NCBI RefSeq assembly: GCF_030652235.1 | Contig: NZ_JAUSBA010000034.1 | Span: forward strand, 290,426 to 354,425 | DNA: 64,000 nt | DNA from: Cypionkella sp. | Lineage (GTDB): Bacteria; Pseudomonadota; Alphaproteobacteria; Rhodobacterales; Rhodobacteraceae | Reading direction: 5' to 3' | Shown here: positions 8,722 through 17,113 of the stretch, piece after piece | Layout of the letters: each line of letters starts with the position of its first letter | Position numbering within the stretch: the stretch's first letter is position 1 | Notes under the pieces: generated by a model | The model's input: only the letters and a program-made list of their open reading frames with translations | Databases searched by the model: none | Told to the model about the DNA's origin: nothing | Made by a program: the position numbers and the translations under genes

Positions 8722-11112
8722 ATGGATTTGGCCGAGGGCTGGACGCTTTGCGACGAAAGCGGCGCATATTCTGTCGCCTTCACCCTGCCGGGGGATGGCA
8801 TCAGCGCTTTGCATAGCGCGGGTGCGATTGCCGATCCCTATTGGGGCCGTAACGAATATGATCTGCGCTGGATTTGTGGCCGCGACTGGGTCGCCAAGTG
8901 CAGCTTCAGCGTCACGCGCACCGACCTGGTGCTGGTGGTGTCGATGCTCGACACCGTGGCGGAAGTCGCGGTGAACGGGGTCACGGTCTTGGCATCGGAT
9001 AGCATGTTCCGCAGCTACCGCGTCGATCTCTGCGCCGCGCTGCGGATGGGGGTGAATGACATCGCGATCACCTTCCGCTCGCCAGAGGTGGAGGCCGCCA
9101 AGCGCCAAGCCGCCCAGCCGTATTTCGTGCCGTTCTCTGCCAACAACACCCCCATCCACAACGGCAATATGCTGCGCAAACCGTCGTGCGATTTCGGTTG
9201 GGATTGGAACATCGCGCTGGGCAGTTTCGGGGTTTATGGCGACTTTTATCTCGAACCCCTGACCCAATCGCGGATCGCAGCAATCGTCATCGCGCAATCC
9301 CATTCCGCCCATCGCGCTGTGGTGACGGTGACGGCAGAGGTGAAAGGCGACGCGGAGGGGTCCGACGTGTCTTTCGCTCTTTGTGGTGTCACCGCACAAG
9401 CGAAAGTGCGGCGCGGGCAGGCGGTGGCGGCGCTGGTGGTGAATAATCCGGCGCTCTGGTGGCCAGCCGGGCAGGGCGCGCAAGTGCTGCATGATCTGGT
9501 GATCGGTTTCGACGATCAAGTCTTGATCCGCCGCATCGGTCTGCGCGCGGCGGAGTTGATCACCGAGAAAAATGCTGCTGGGTTGGGTTTCAAATTCTGC
9601 ATCAATGGCCGCGATATCTTTGCCAAGGGTGCGAATTGGATCCCGCAAGATGCTCTGTCGGGCCGCATCACGCCTGAAGCCACCCGCGATCTGCTGCAAT
9701 CGGCCGCGCTCGCCAATATGAACATGATTCGGGTCTGGGGCGGCGGGCGGTACGAGCCGGACTGGTTCTACGATCTCTGCGATGAACTGGGCCTGATGGT
9801 CTGGCAGGATTTCATGTTCTCTTGCCACATCTACCCCGCTGACAACGCTTTCCTGAATGACGTGGCGATTGAAGTGACCGAGCAAGCCAAGCGGCTGCAT
9901 CACCACGCCAGCCTTGTGCTGTGGTGCGGCGATAACGAGTTGATCGGCGCGCTGACATGGTTCCCCGAAACCCGCGCCAATCGGGATTTGTATCTGGTCG
10001 GCTATGATCGGCTGAACCGCTGCATTGAAACTGCGCTGAAAGCCGCCGTGCCAGATGCAGTTTGGTGGCCATCCTCGCCCAGCCCCGGCCCGATGGATTT
10101 TGGTGACGCTTGGCATGACGACTCCAAGGGCGACATGCATTTCTGGAGCGTCTGGCACGAGGGCCGCGATTTTGATCATTACCGCGATGTAAGTCCTCGC
10201 TTTTGTTCAGAGTTTGGCTTTCAAAGCTATCCGTCGATGGATGTGATCCGCAAATTCGCCGACCCCAAGGATTTCAACATCGCAGCCCCGGTGATGGAGA
10301 GCCATCAGAAGAACGCTGGTGGCAACGCGCGGATTGCGGAAACCATGTTCCGCTATTTCCGCTTCCCGGTGGATTTTGAGAATTTCGTTTACGTCAGCCA
10401 AGTCCAGCAGGGCTTGGCTATCAAAACCGCTGTCACGCATTGGCGCAGCCTGAAGCCGCATTGCATGGGCGCGCTGATCTGGCAGTTGAACGACACTTGG
10501 CCGGTGTGTTCGTGGTCCAGTCTGGACCATGGCGGCGGTTGGAAGTTGCTGCACCATATGGCGAAACAGTTTTTCCAAGCCGTGTTCGTCTCGGCGGTTC
10601 CCGTAGCGGGTGGCATTGAATTGCGCGCGGTGAACGATGGCGCTGCGCTGGATGTGACGGTCAAGGTGATGGCCGTGGCGATGGATGGCAGCACCCGCCC
10701 GCTGGCCGAAGCCACGGTGAACGTCGCTGATACCGCCGTTCTTGCCCTGGAAATCGACGCCAGTGCTCTTGGTGCGCAAGAGATGCTGGCTTACATTTGG
10801 TCAGACGGCAGTGCGCTGATTTCTGGCGATATCTTCGCGCCAAAGCCTTACAAACATTATGATCTGTTGCCCGCCCGCCTAAATCATCAGGTTCAAAAGA
10901 CCAGCGGCAGCTACGAAATCACCCTCTCCGCCGAAGCCTTGGCGCTGTTTGTTGCCGTCGAATCCGATCAGCCGGGGCGGTTCTCGCACAACGCGGTCGC
11001 ATTGTTCCCCGGCTCTCCCGCGACGATCACCTTCACCCCCGCGCAAATTGGCGCTGCGCCCCGTTTCACCATCAAAGACCTTCATTCCGCGACCTATGGT
11101 CCGACTGCCTGA
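8722..11112 (+). CDS. Glycoside hydrolase family 2, beta-mannosidase-like
   Basis: This 796-residue enzyme has a GH2 layout: N-terminal sugar-binding/jelly-roll domain, immunoglobulin-like domain, then a TIM barrel. The acid/base Glu is in WCGDNE (about residue 406) and the nucleophile Glu in FCSEFGFQSYPS (about residue 497). The RVWGGGRYEPDWFYDLCDE and VWQDFMFSC segments are typical of beta-mannosidases rather than beta-galactosidases. There is no signal peptide, so it acts in the cytoplasm on imported oligosaccharides and releases terminal mannose from beta-mannosides. The exact glycoside is not proved. It is preceded by the ATPase gene and followed 10 nt later by an isomerase. Confidence 0.85.
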   Translation: MDLAEGWTLCDESGAYSVAFTLPGDGISALHSAGAIADPYWGRNEYDLRWICGRDWVAKCSFSVTRTDLVLVVSMLDTVAEVAVNGVTVLASDSMFRSYRVDLCAALRMGVNDIAITFRSPEVEAAKRQAAQPYFVPFSANNTPIHNGNMLRKPSCDFGWDWNIALGSFGVYGDFYLEPLTQSRIAAIVIAQSHSAHRAVVTVTAEVKGDAEGSDVSFALCGVTAQAKVRRGQAVAALVVNNPALWWPAGQGAQVLHDLVIGFDDQVLIRRIGLRAAELITEKNAAGLGFKFCINGRDIFAKGANWIPQDALSGRITPEATRDLLQSAALANMNMIRVWGGGRYEPDWFYDLCDELGLMVWQDFMFSCHIYPADNAFLNDVAIEVTEQAKRLHHHASLVLWCGDNELIGALTWFPETRANRDLYLVGYDRLNRCIETALKAAVPDAVWWPSSPSPGPMDFGDAWHDDSKGDMHFWSVWHEGRDFDHYRDVSPRFCSEFGFQSYPSMDVIRKFADPKDFNIAAPVMESHQKNAGGNARIAETMFRYFRFPVDFENFVYVSQVQQGLAIKTAVTHWRSLKPHCMGALIWQLNDTWPVCSWSSLDHGGGWKLLHHMAKQFFQAVFVSAVPVAGGIELRAVNDGAALDVTVKVMAVAMDGSTRPLAEATVNVADTAVLALEIDASALGAQEMLAYIWSDGSALISGDIFAPKPYKHYDLLPARLNHQVQKTSGSYEITLSAEALALFVAVESDQPGRFSHNAVALFPGSPATITFTPAQIGAAPRFTIKDLHSATYGPTA

Positions 11113-11122
11113 GGAGGCACTT

Positions 11123-11878
11123 ATGTTCAGCTATCAACTCTATTCCTCGCGCAACTTCCCGCCCTTGGCGAAAACCTTGGAAATGCTGGCGGCAACCGGC
11201 TACCGCGCCGTCGAAGGCTTTGGCGGGCTTTACGCCGACCCAGCGGGCCTTTCCGATCTGCACGCGGGGCTTCAGGCTTGCGCGCTAAAAATGCCATCTG
11301 GCCATTTTGGCTTGGCACAAGTTGAAGATACCCCGGACTGGGCGATCAAAGTGGCACAGACCTTGGGCATGGAACAGGTCATCGTGCCGTGGATTCATCC
11401 CGATGAGCGGCCCACCACGGGCAAAGGCTGGCATGATCTTGGCGTGCGGCTGCAAAAGGCGGGGCGACCGATCTGCGATGCTGGGTTGAAATTCGGCTGG
11501 CATAACCATGATTTCGAATTCATCAAAACCGCTGACGGGGCCGTGCCGCAAACCGCTTTGTTTGAAGGCGGCCCAGATTTGGCGTGGGAGATGGATGTGG
11601 CATGGGTGGTGCGCGGCGGTGCGGACCCCTTGGCGTGGATTGTCGATCACAAATCTCGCATCATCGCGGCGCATGTCAAAGACATCGCTGCCAAAGGTGA
11701 AAACTTGGCCGAGGATGGTTGGGCCGATCTGGGCTACGGCGTGGTGGATTGGGCGACGATCCTGCCCGCTTTGCGCAAAATCGGCGTCACGAACTTCGTG
11801 ATGGAACACGACAACCCCGCCGACCACGCGCGTTTTGCACGCCGCTCGCTGGCCTCGGCGGAAAAGCTGAAAGGGTAG
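11123..11878 (+). CDS. TIM-barrel sugar isomerase/epimerase, short form
   Basis: This is a 251-residue xylose-isomerase-like barrel. The ATG at 11123 follows GAGGAGG, which fixes the start; the in-frame extension upstream lies within the GH2 gene. Visible metal-site segments are WHNHDFEF, WEMDVAWV, AAHVKDI and FVMEHDNP. It resembles the small IolE/hydroxypyruvate-isomerase-like group and is only distantly similar to the 351-residue paralogue at 2057-3112. It lies between the glycosidase and a second Gfo/Idh/MocA gene, giving the locus two isomerase/dehydrogenase pairs. Confidence 0.8.
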   Translation: MFSYQLYSSRNFPPLAKTLEMLAATGYRAVEGFGGLYADPAGLSDLHAGLQACALKMPSGHFGLAQVEDTPDWAIKVAQTLGMEQVIVPWIHPDERPTTGKGWHDLGVRLQKAGRPICDAGLKFGWHNHDFEFIKTADGAVPQTALFEGGPDLAWEMDVAWVVRGGADPLAWIVDHKSRIIAAHVKDIAAKGENLAEDGWADLGYGVVDWATILPALRKIGVTNFVMEHDNPADHARFARRSLASAEKLKG

Positions 11879-11881
11879 ATC

Positions 11882-13015
11882 ATGGCAAATCTAGGCATTG
11901 GTATCATCGGATGCGGCAATATTTCGACCTCGTACCTGCGGCTGGCACCCTTGTTCAAAGGGCTGGAGGTGCGGGCGGTGGCTGATATGAACATAGCCGC
12001 CGCGCAGGCGCGGGCGGCGGAATTTGGTGTGAAAGCGCAGTCGGTCGATGACCTTTTGGCGAATAATGACGTCGATGTGGTGATCAACCTGACCATCCCT
12101 GACGCGCATTATGCGGTGACAAAGCGGATATTAGAGGCGGGCAAGCACGCCTATTCCGAAAAGCCGCTGGTGCTGACGCTGGCGGAAGGCGTGGCTTTGC
12201 GCGATCTTGCGGCCAGCAAGGGCCTTGCCGTCGGCTGCGCGCCCGATACGTTCTTGGGCGGTACCCACCAGCAGGCCCGCGCGCTGATTGACGAGGGTAA
12301 GCTGGGGCAAATCACCACCGGCTGTGCGGCGATCCAAGGTCACGGCCCGGAAAGCTGGCACCCCAGCCCAGAGTTCTTTTATCTGCCGGGGGCTGGCCCG
12401 ATCATGGATATGGGCCCGTATTACATCGCCAATCTGATCAACCTGCTTGGTCCGGTGCGGCGCGTCGGTGCGCTGACCTCTTCGGCTACACCCACCCGCA
12501 CCATCGGATCAGGGGATCGGGCGGGGCAAGAGATTGCGGTGAAGACCCCGAGCAACATTCAGGCTTTGCTGGAGTTTCATTCCGGGGCGACCATCAGCTT
12601 CTCGGCCAGCTGGGACGTCTGGCACCACAAGCGCAACCATTTTGAACTCTATGGCACCGAAGGCACGCTTTATGTCCCCGATCCAAACTTCTTCGGCGGG
12701 CCGCTGGAAATCGCAGGGCGCGATGGCGTGCTGCGTCAGGTTAAGGCTTGGGATCACCCGTTCAGCATCGTCAACCAGAAGGGCCATCTCGGTGAGGATC
12801 AGGCGAATTACCGCACCGCAGGCATGGCCGATATGGTGCTGGCGATCACTGAGGGGCGCGATGCGCGCTGCTCGTTGGAGCGGACGTTGCACGGCGTGGA
12901 TGTCATGACGGCGGCGCTGAAATCGGGCGAGACGGGGGAATTTATCACCCTGACCACCACCTGCACCCGGCCTGCGGCTTTGGGGCCAGATCAGGCGCGG
13001 GCCTTGTTGCGATAG
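11882..13015 (+). CDS. Gfo/Idh/MocA family sugar dehydrogenase (second copy)
   Basis: This is a 377-residue NAD(P)-dependent oxidoreductase with Rossmann motif GIGIIGCGNIS at the N terminus and EKPLVLTLAEG containing the conserved lysine near residue 95. The C-terminal substrate domain includes GPIMDMGPYYIANLINLLGPV. It starts 3 nt after the upstream isomerase and ends the plus-strand operon. Its sequence differs clearly from the copy at 893-2053, so the two probably act on different intermediates or positions. The product is inferred to be a keto sugar. Confidence 0.85.
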   Translation: MANLGIGIIGCGNISTSYLRLAPLFKGLEVRAVADMNIAAAQARAAEFGVKAQSVDDLLANNDVDVVINLTIPDAHYAVTKRILEAGKHAYSEKPLVLTLAEGVALRDLAASKGLAVGCAPDTFLGGTHQQARALIDEGKLGQITTGCAAIQGHGPESWHPSPEFFYLPGAGPIMDMGPYYIANLINLLGPVRRVGALTSSATPTRTIGSGDRAGQEIAVKTPSNIQALLEFHSGATISFSASWDVWHHKRNHFELYGTEGTLYVPDPNFFGGPLEIAGRDGVLRQVKAWDHPFSIVNQKGHLGEDQANYRTAGMADMVLAITEGRDARCSLERTLHGVDVMTAALKSGETGEFITLTTTCTRPAALGPDQARALLR

Positions 13016-13027
13016 GTGCGCCTCTGC

Positions 13028-13070
13028 CCTGTCAGCGTTGTCGCTGGCGCGCGCGATGACGTCTGACAGG
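13028..13070 (+). terminator. Hairpin after the carbohydrate operon
   Basis: Arms CCTGTCAG (13028-13035) and CTGACAGG (13063-13070) extend inward through CGTTGTCG/CGATGACG, with one bulge and one G-U pair. The stem is about 16 bp and there is no T run. A terminator or mRNA-end structure is likely because it sits 12 nt after the dehydrogenase stop. Confidence 0.45.
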
Positions 13071-13091
13071 ACGGAAAAGCGATCGAGAGAC

Positions 13092-13362
13092 GTGGGACTG
13101 ATCGAAAACCCAGTTTTGCGCGGCTTCAATGCTGATCCCAAGCTCTGCCGGGTTGGCGGTGATTGCGACACGACCGAGTCTTTGACCTTCGCCGACCCGA
13201 TGCCGTGACTGTTCGGCCCGATCTCTCTGGCGGTCAAGGTTGACCGCACCGCCCAGCAGTTTTTTTGGGGGAGTCAAGTGGCGCGGTGAACATGCCTCGT
13301 TCATCGAGGCTTTCGTGGGCATGGTGGCTTATGATCTGAACGGGCAGGGGGGGGAGCGCTGA
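13092..13362 (+). pseudogene. Remnant of a GH43 beta-xylosidase/arabinofuranosidase gene
   Basis: Two short pieces in different frames recall the ends of GH43 enzymes. The first, from a possible GTG at 13092, reads GLIENPVLRGFNADPKLCRV, like the conserved NPVLpGFNPDPSicRV start of the five-bladed propeller; it stops at 13206. The second, ending at 13362, reads EHASFIEAFVGMVAYDLNG, like the C-terminal FTGAFVGmcaqDLsG of the same family. The roughly 450 residues between are missing. This is a deletion derivative of a hydrolase gene that once extended the sugar locus. The match is from memory of the family. Confidence 0.55.
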
Positions 13363-13462
13363 TTTTACCCGGTTTGGCTTTCATCCGGGCGTATCAGAAA
13401 CGCCTGCGACAAACGCCGGGCTTGCAACGCTGGCCATTGCCGTCATAAACGGCAGAAACGCA

Positions 13463-14131
13463 ATGAGTGCAGGCCGTATGACCGAAGACGCCCGTAAAAT
13501 CCCGACCCACGAGGTCACCTACGCCCGCCTGCGCGACATGATCCTGTTTGGGGTTTTGCAGCCGGGCCAGCCTGTGACGATTCAAGGCCTGACCGCCGGG
13601 CTAGAGGCTGGGATGACCCCGGTGCGTGAAGCCATCCGCCGCTTGGCGGCCGAAGGCGCATTGCTGCCGCAGGGCAACCGCCGCGTAACCGTGCCGCGCC
13701 TGAGTGCCGCGGATCTTGATCAAGTTGCCTTCGCCCGCTTGACCATCGAACCGCATTTGGCTGGCCTTGCCGTGGTTACGCCTGCGTTGATCGAAAAACT
13801 GGAAATGCTGGATACCGCCGTCGATGCGGCGATAAGCGCCGACGATGTCTCTGGCTATCTGAAAAGCAACCACGCCTTCCATTTCGCTTTGTATGAGGCG
13901 GCGGGGGCGGGGGTGCTGTTCGACATGGCGCGCTCGCTTTGGCTGCGCTTTGGTCCCAGCTTGCGGGTGGTTTCGTCGCGCAGTGGCGCAACCAGCCTGC
14001 CGGATTCGCACAAAGAGGCCTTAGCTGCCATGCGGGCAGGCGATGCCGCTGGCCTGTCCGCCGCGATGCAGCGCGACATTGCGCAGGGCGTTGATCAGGT
14101 CCGCGCGGCCTTGCAGCGCGGTGAAATTTAG
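13463..14131 (+). CDS. GntR-family regulator, FadR/FCD type
   Basis: This is a 222-residue regulator. The N-terminal winged helix reads YARLRDMILFGVLQPGQPVT, then MTPVREAIRRLAAEGAL, the typical GntR recognition region. The FCD effector domain occupies the rest, with metal-ligand-like His in NHAFHFALYEAA and in DSHKEALAAM. An alternative ATG lies at 13478. FCD regulators usually sense carboxylic acids or amino acid derivatives. The gene is upstream of and parallel to a class III aminotransferase, and TGATCA palindromes lie between them, so it probably controls that enzyme. Confidence 0.85.
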   Translation: MSAGRMTEDARKIPTHEVTYARLRDMILFGVLQPGQPVTIQGLTAGLEAGMTPVREAIRRLAAEGALLPQGNRRVTVPRLSAADLDQVAFARLTIEPHLAGLAVVTPALIEKLEMLDTAVDAAISADDVSGYLKSNHAFHFALYEAAGAGVLFDMARSLWLRFGPSLRVVSSRSGATSLPDSHKEALAAMRAGDAAGLSAAMQRDIAQGVDQVRAALQRGEI

Positions 14132-14153
14132 GCCTGGAACGCCGTCTCGAGAT

Positions 14154-14192
14154 AATTTGATCAAATTTCTTGAACGCCGCTGCATTTGATCA
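14154..14192. promoter_or_regulatory. Candidate GntR operators upstream of the aminotransferase
   Basis: AATTTGATCAAATT (14154-14167) is a perfect 14-bp palindrome. A second TTTGATCA with the same TGATCA core lies at 14185-14192. FCD-type GntR proteins commonly bind TGATCA-like palindromes. The position, 60-100 bp before the aminotransferase start, suits control by the adjacent regulator. Confidence 0.5.
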
Positions 14193-14252
14193 TATCCTGA
14201 TCCAAAGGCCACCGGATTCGGGCATGGCCGCGCGTATCAAGGGGATCATGCG

Positions 14253-15638
14253 ATGAACAAAATCACCAACCACATGCCGACGGCTGAACTTCAGGCGCTG
14301 GATGCAGCCCACCACATGCACCCGTTCACCGCCAACACCGCCCTTGGCAAAAAGGGCGCGCGGATCATGACGCAGGGCAAAGGCGTCTGGCTGACCGACA
14401 GCGAAGGCAACAAGATCATCGACGGCATGGCCGGTCTGTGGTGTGTCAACATCGGCTATGGCCGCCCGGAACTGGGCGAAGTCGCCAAGCGGCAGATGGA
14501 TGAGCTGTCCTATTACAACACCTTCTTCCAGACCAGCCATGTGCCGGCCATCGCTTTGGCCGCCAAGATCGCCGAACTGGCGCCTGCGGGCATGAACCAT
14601 GTGTTCTTTGCAGGCTCGGGATCTGAGGCCAATGACACCAACATCCGTCTGGTGCGGCGCTATTGGGATATCAAGGGCCAGCCGGAAAAGCGGGTGATCA
14701 TCGCGCGGACGAATGGCTATCACGGCTCCACCATTGGTGGTGGGTCGTTGGGCGGGATGTCGGGCATTCATGCCCATGGCGGCAAGCTGGCCGGGATCGT
14801 CCATATCGGCGAGCCGAACTATTGGGATCAGGGCGGCGACATGACGCCAGAGGCCTTCGGGCTGATGCGGGCGCAGGAACTGGAAGCGATGATCCTGAAC
14901 CTTGGGGTCGAGAATGTCGCGGCTTTCATCGGCGAACCTATTCAGGGCGCGGGCGGGGTGATCGTGCCGCCGTCAACCTATTGGCCGGAAATTCAGCGCA
15001 TCGTTGACAAATATGGCATCCTCCTGATCGCGGATGAGGTGATCACCGGGTTTGGCCGCACCGGGAATTGGTTTGGCAGCCAGACTTTCGGCATCAAGCC
15101 ACATATCATGACCATCGCGAAGGGGCTCAGTTCGGGCTATCAGCCGATTGGCGGCTCGGTTGTCTGCGATGAGGTGGCGGCGGTGATCGGCACCGATGAG
15201 TTCAATCACGGCTACACCTATTCCGGCCATCCGGTCGCGGCGGCGGTGGCGTTGGAGAACCTGCGGATCATTCAGGAAGAAGGCATCGTCGAGCACGTCC
15301 GCGATGTGGCGCATCCCCATCTGGCTGCGAAATGGGCGGCGCTGGCGGATCATCCGATGGTGGGCGACGCGCAGTTGGTGGGGTTGATGGGATCGATTGC
15401 GCTGACCCCGAATAAAGAGAAGCGGGCGAAGTTTTCCAGCGAGACCGGCACTGTCGGCTATCGTTGCCGTGAGCGGTGCTTTGCCAACAATCTGATCATG
15501 CGGCATGTGGGCGATCGGATGATCATCGCGCCGCCACTGGTGATCACGCCGGAAGAAATCGACGTGTTGATCGCGCGGGCGAAGACCAGCTTGGATGAAT
15601 GCTATGCGGGTCTTAAGGCAGACGGGTTGTTTAAGTGA
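14253..15638 (+). CDS. Class III aminotransferase (putrescine/omega-amino acid:pyruvate type)
   Basis: This is a 461-residue fold-type I PLP enzyme. Visible features are the phosphate-binding GSGSEANDTNIRLVRRYW, the DEVITGFGRTG segment with the cofactor-ring Asp, and the Schiff-base lysine at about residue 290 in TIAKGLSSGYQPIG. Overall it resembles SpuC-type putrescine-pyruvate and related omega-aminotransferases, but substrate choice in this family cannot be read from motifs. It is single, following a GntR/FCD regulator and ending at a clear terminator. The alternatives are taurine, beta-alanine or other amine donors. Confidence 0.8.
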   Translation: MNKITNHMPTAELQALDAAHHMHPFTANTALGKKGARIMTQGKGVWLTDSEGNKIIDGMAGLWCVNIGYGRPELGEVAKRQMDELSYYNTFFQTSHVPAIALAAKIAELAPAGMNHVFFAGSGSEANDTNIRLVRRYWDIKGQPEKRVIIARTNGYHGSTIGGGSLGGMSGIHAHGGKLAGIVHIGEPNYWDQGGDMTPEAFGLMRAQELEAMILNLGVENVAAFIGEPIQGAGGVIVPPSTYWPEIQRIVDKYGILLIADEVITGFGRTGNWFGSQTFGIKPHIMTIAKGLSSGYQPIGGSVVCDEVAAVIGTDEFNHGYTYSGHPVAAAVALENLRIIQEEGIVEHVRDVAHPHLAAKWAALADHPMVGDAQLVGLMGSIALTPNKEKRAKFSSETGTVGYRCRERCFANNLIMRHVGDRMIIAPPLVITPEEIDVLIARAKTSLDECYAGLKADGLFK

Positions 15639-15664
15639 TCTGAGGCTGGTTTTGAGCGGAATTG

Positions 15665-15696
15665 GGGCGGGGCTGAAAGGCTCCGCCCTTTTCTTT
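15665..15696 (+). terminator. Rho-independent terminator after the aminotransferase
   Basis: The stem GGGCGG...CCGCCC (15665-15688), with an imperfect inner extension around a GAA loop, is followed by TTTTCTTT. It lies 26 nt after the stop codon. Confidence 0.75.
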
Positions 15697-16078
15697 GGGG
15701 TGTCCCCGCGTGGACAGATTTGGTTGTGCTGTGTTATCAATAGGTTGAATATTTATGTTTAGGATTTGTTCATCTGTGTCGCAGGCCATAGGCGCGACTG
15801 GGTCAGGATGTGGCCACGATTTTTCTCAAAAATCGGAACCGGCTCTGGATGTTCTGCGGGGACGGTTCTTGGGGTTTGTGTCTAAGCGCCGCGCGGGAAT
15901 GTTTAAGCCAGTATGAAATCGCTGGGGTGGGGATTGTTTGGGCTGGTGGGGGATTGCTGGAACGCGGTTCAACGCCACCAGCGCAAGCCGTGCGGATTTC
16001 CTTTTCGGTCTGGCTGCGCTTGAGTTTGCCCGCCTGCTCGCCTATTCCTTTAGCAACGGTATAAAGGATGGTTTTCCC
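15697..16078. other. 382-bp intergenic region upstream of cysK with a shared palindrome
   Basis: No gene is supported here. 15817-15835 (CGATTTTTCTCAAAAATCG) is the exact reverse complement of the inner hairpin at 829-847. A possible sigma-70 promoter lies at 16020-16048: TTGAGT, a 17-nt spacer, then TATTCC. It is followed by the leader of cysK. An open frame crosses the second half from 15938, but it lacks family similarity before the cysK start. Confidence 0.5.
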
Positions 16079-17113
16079 ATGCGGATTCACAGTGACTTGG
16101 CTGACACGATCGGCAACACCCCGCTTTTGAAGCTGAAACGTGCGTCAGAGATCACCGGCTGCACGATCTTGGGCAAGTGTGAGTTTCTTAATCCCGGCCA
16201 ATCGGTGAAGGATCGCGCGGCGCTTTACATGATCCGCGATGCGGTCGCCAAAGGCCAGTTGCAGCCGGGCGGCACGATTGTGGAAGGGACGGCGGGCAAC
16301 ACCGGGATCGGTTTGGCGCTGGTTGGTGCGAGCATGGGATTTCGCACCGTGATCGTTATTCCTGAGACGCAATCGCAGGAAAAAAAGGACATGCTGCGCT
16401 TGGCGGGTGCCGAATTGGTGCAGGTGCCGGCGGCACCCTACAAGAACCTGAACAACTATGTGCGCTACTCGGGCCGTCTGGCGGAAGCTTTGGCGCGCAC
16501 CGAGCCGAATGGTGCGATCTGGGCCAATCAGTTTGACAACGTCGCCAATCGGCTGAGCCATGTTGAGACCACCGGGCCAGAGATTTGGGAGCAGACCGGC
16601 GGCAAGGTTGATGGTTTTATCTGTGCTGTGGGTTCTGGCGGCACTTTGGCGGGGGTTGCCTTGGCGTTGCAGCCCAAAGGCGTGAAGATCGGTCTGGCGG
16701 ACCCGGAGGGGGCGGCTTTGCATGCGTTCTACACCACGGGTCAGTTTGACAGCCCCGGAAACTCGATCACCGAAGGCATCGGGCAGGGCCGGATTACCGC
16801 CAATCTGGAAGGCTTCACCCCCGATTTCAGCTATCGCATTCCGGATGTCGAGGCTTTGCCTTTGTGCTTTGAGATGCTGGAGGAGGAAGGCATTTGTCTG
16901 GGCGGATCATCCGGTATCAACATTGCAGGGGCGGTGCGGATGGCGCGCGAGATGGGGCCGGGCCATACCATTGTCACCATCCTATGCGATTATGGTAACC
17001 GCTATCAGTCCAAGCTGTATAACCCGGCGTTCCTGAAGGAAAAGGGTCTGCCAGTGCCGAAGTGGCTGGATCGCGGGCCGTCGAATATCCCGACGGTGTT
17101 TGAAGACGCATGA
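16079..17113 (+). CDS. cysK: Cysteine synthase A (O-acetylserine sulfhydrylase)
   Basis: This is a 344-residue fold-type II PLP enzyme that makes cysteine from O-acetylserine and sulfide. The Schiff-base lysine is about residue 44 in PGQSVKDRA. The substrate loop EGTAGNTGIG and the PLP-phosphate loop GSGGTLAG are both present. The start at ATG 16079 (MRIHSDLADTIGNTPLLKL) is fixed by the conserved N terminus, despite the open upstream frame. It is somewhat longer than E. coli CysK and belongs to the alphaproteobacterial form. The last 4 nt overlap the mechanosensitive channel gene (ATGA), so it heads an unusual three-gene operon. Confidence 0.9.
   Translation: MRIHSDLADTIGNTPLLKLKRASEITGCTILGKCEFLNPGQSVKDRAALYMIRDAVAKGQLQPGGTIVEGTAGNTGIGLALVGASMGFRTVIVIPETQSQEKKDMLRLAGAELVQVPAAPYKNLNNYVRYSGRLAEALARTEPNGAIWANQFDNVANRLSHVETTGPEIWEQTGGKVDGFICAVGSGGTLAGVALALQPKGVKIGLADPEGAALHAFYTTGQFDSPGNSITEGIGQGRITANLEGFTPDFSYRIPDVEALPLCFEMLEEEGICLGGSSGINIAGAVRMAREMGPGHTIVTILCDYGNRYQSKLYNPAFLKEKGLPVPKWLDRGPSNIPTVFEDA

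Noticed and set aside
8416..10179. A 587-codon open frame on the minus strand opposite the ATPase and GH2 genes
   Set aside because: It is an antisense shadow of high-GC coding DNA. The plus-strand genes have full catalytic motifs, ribosome sites and operon spacing; the antisense product shows only low-complexity His/Arg/Ala content.
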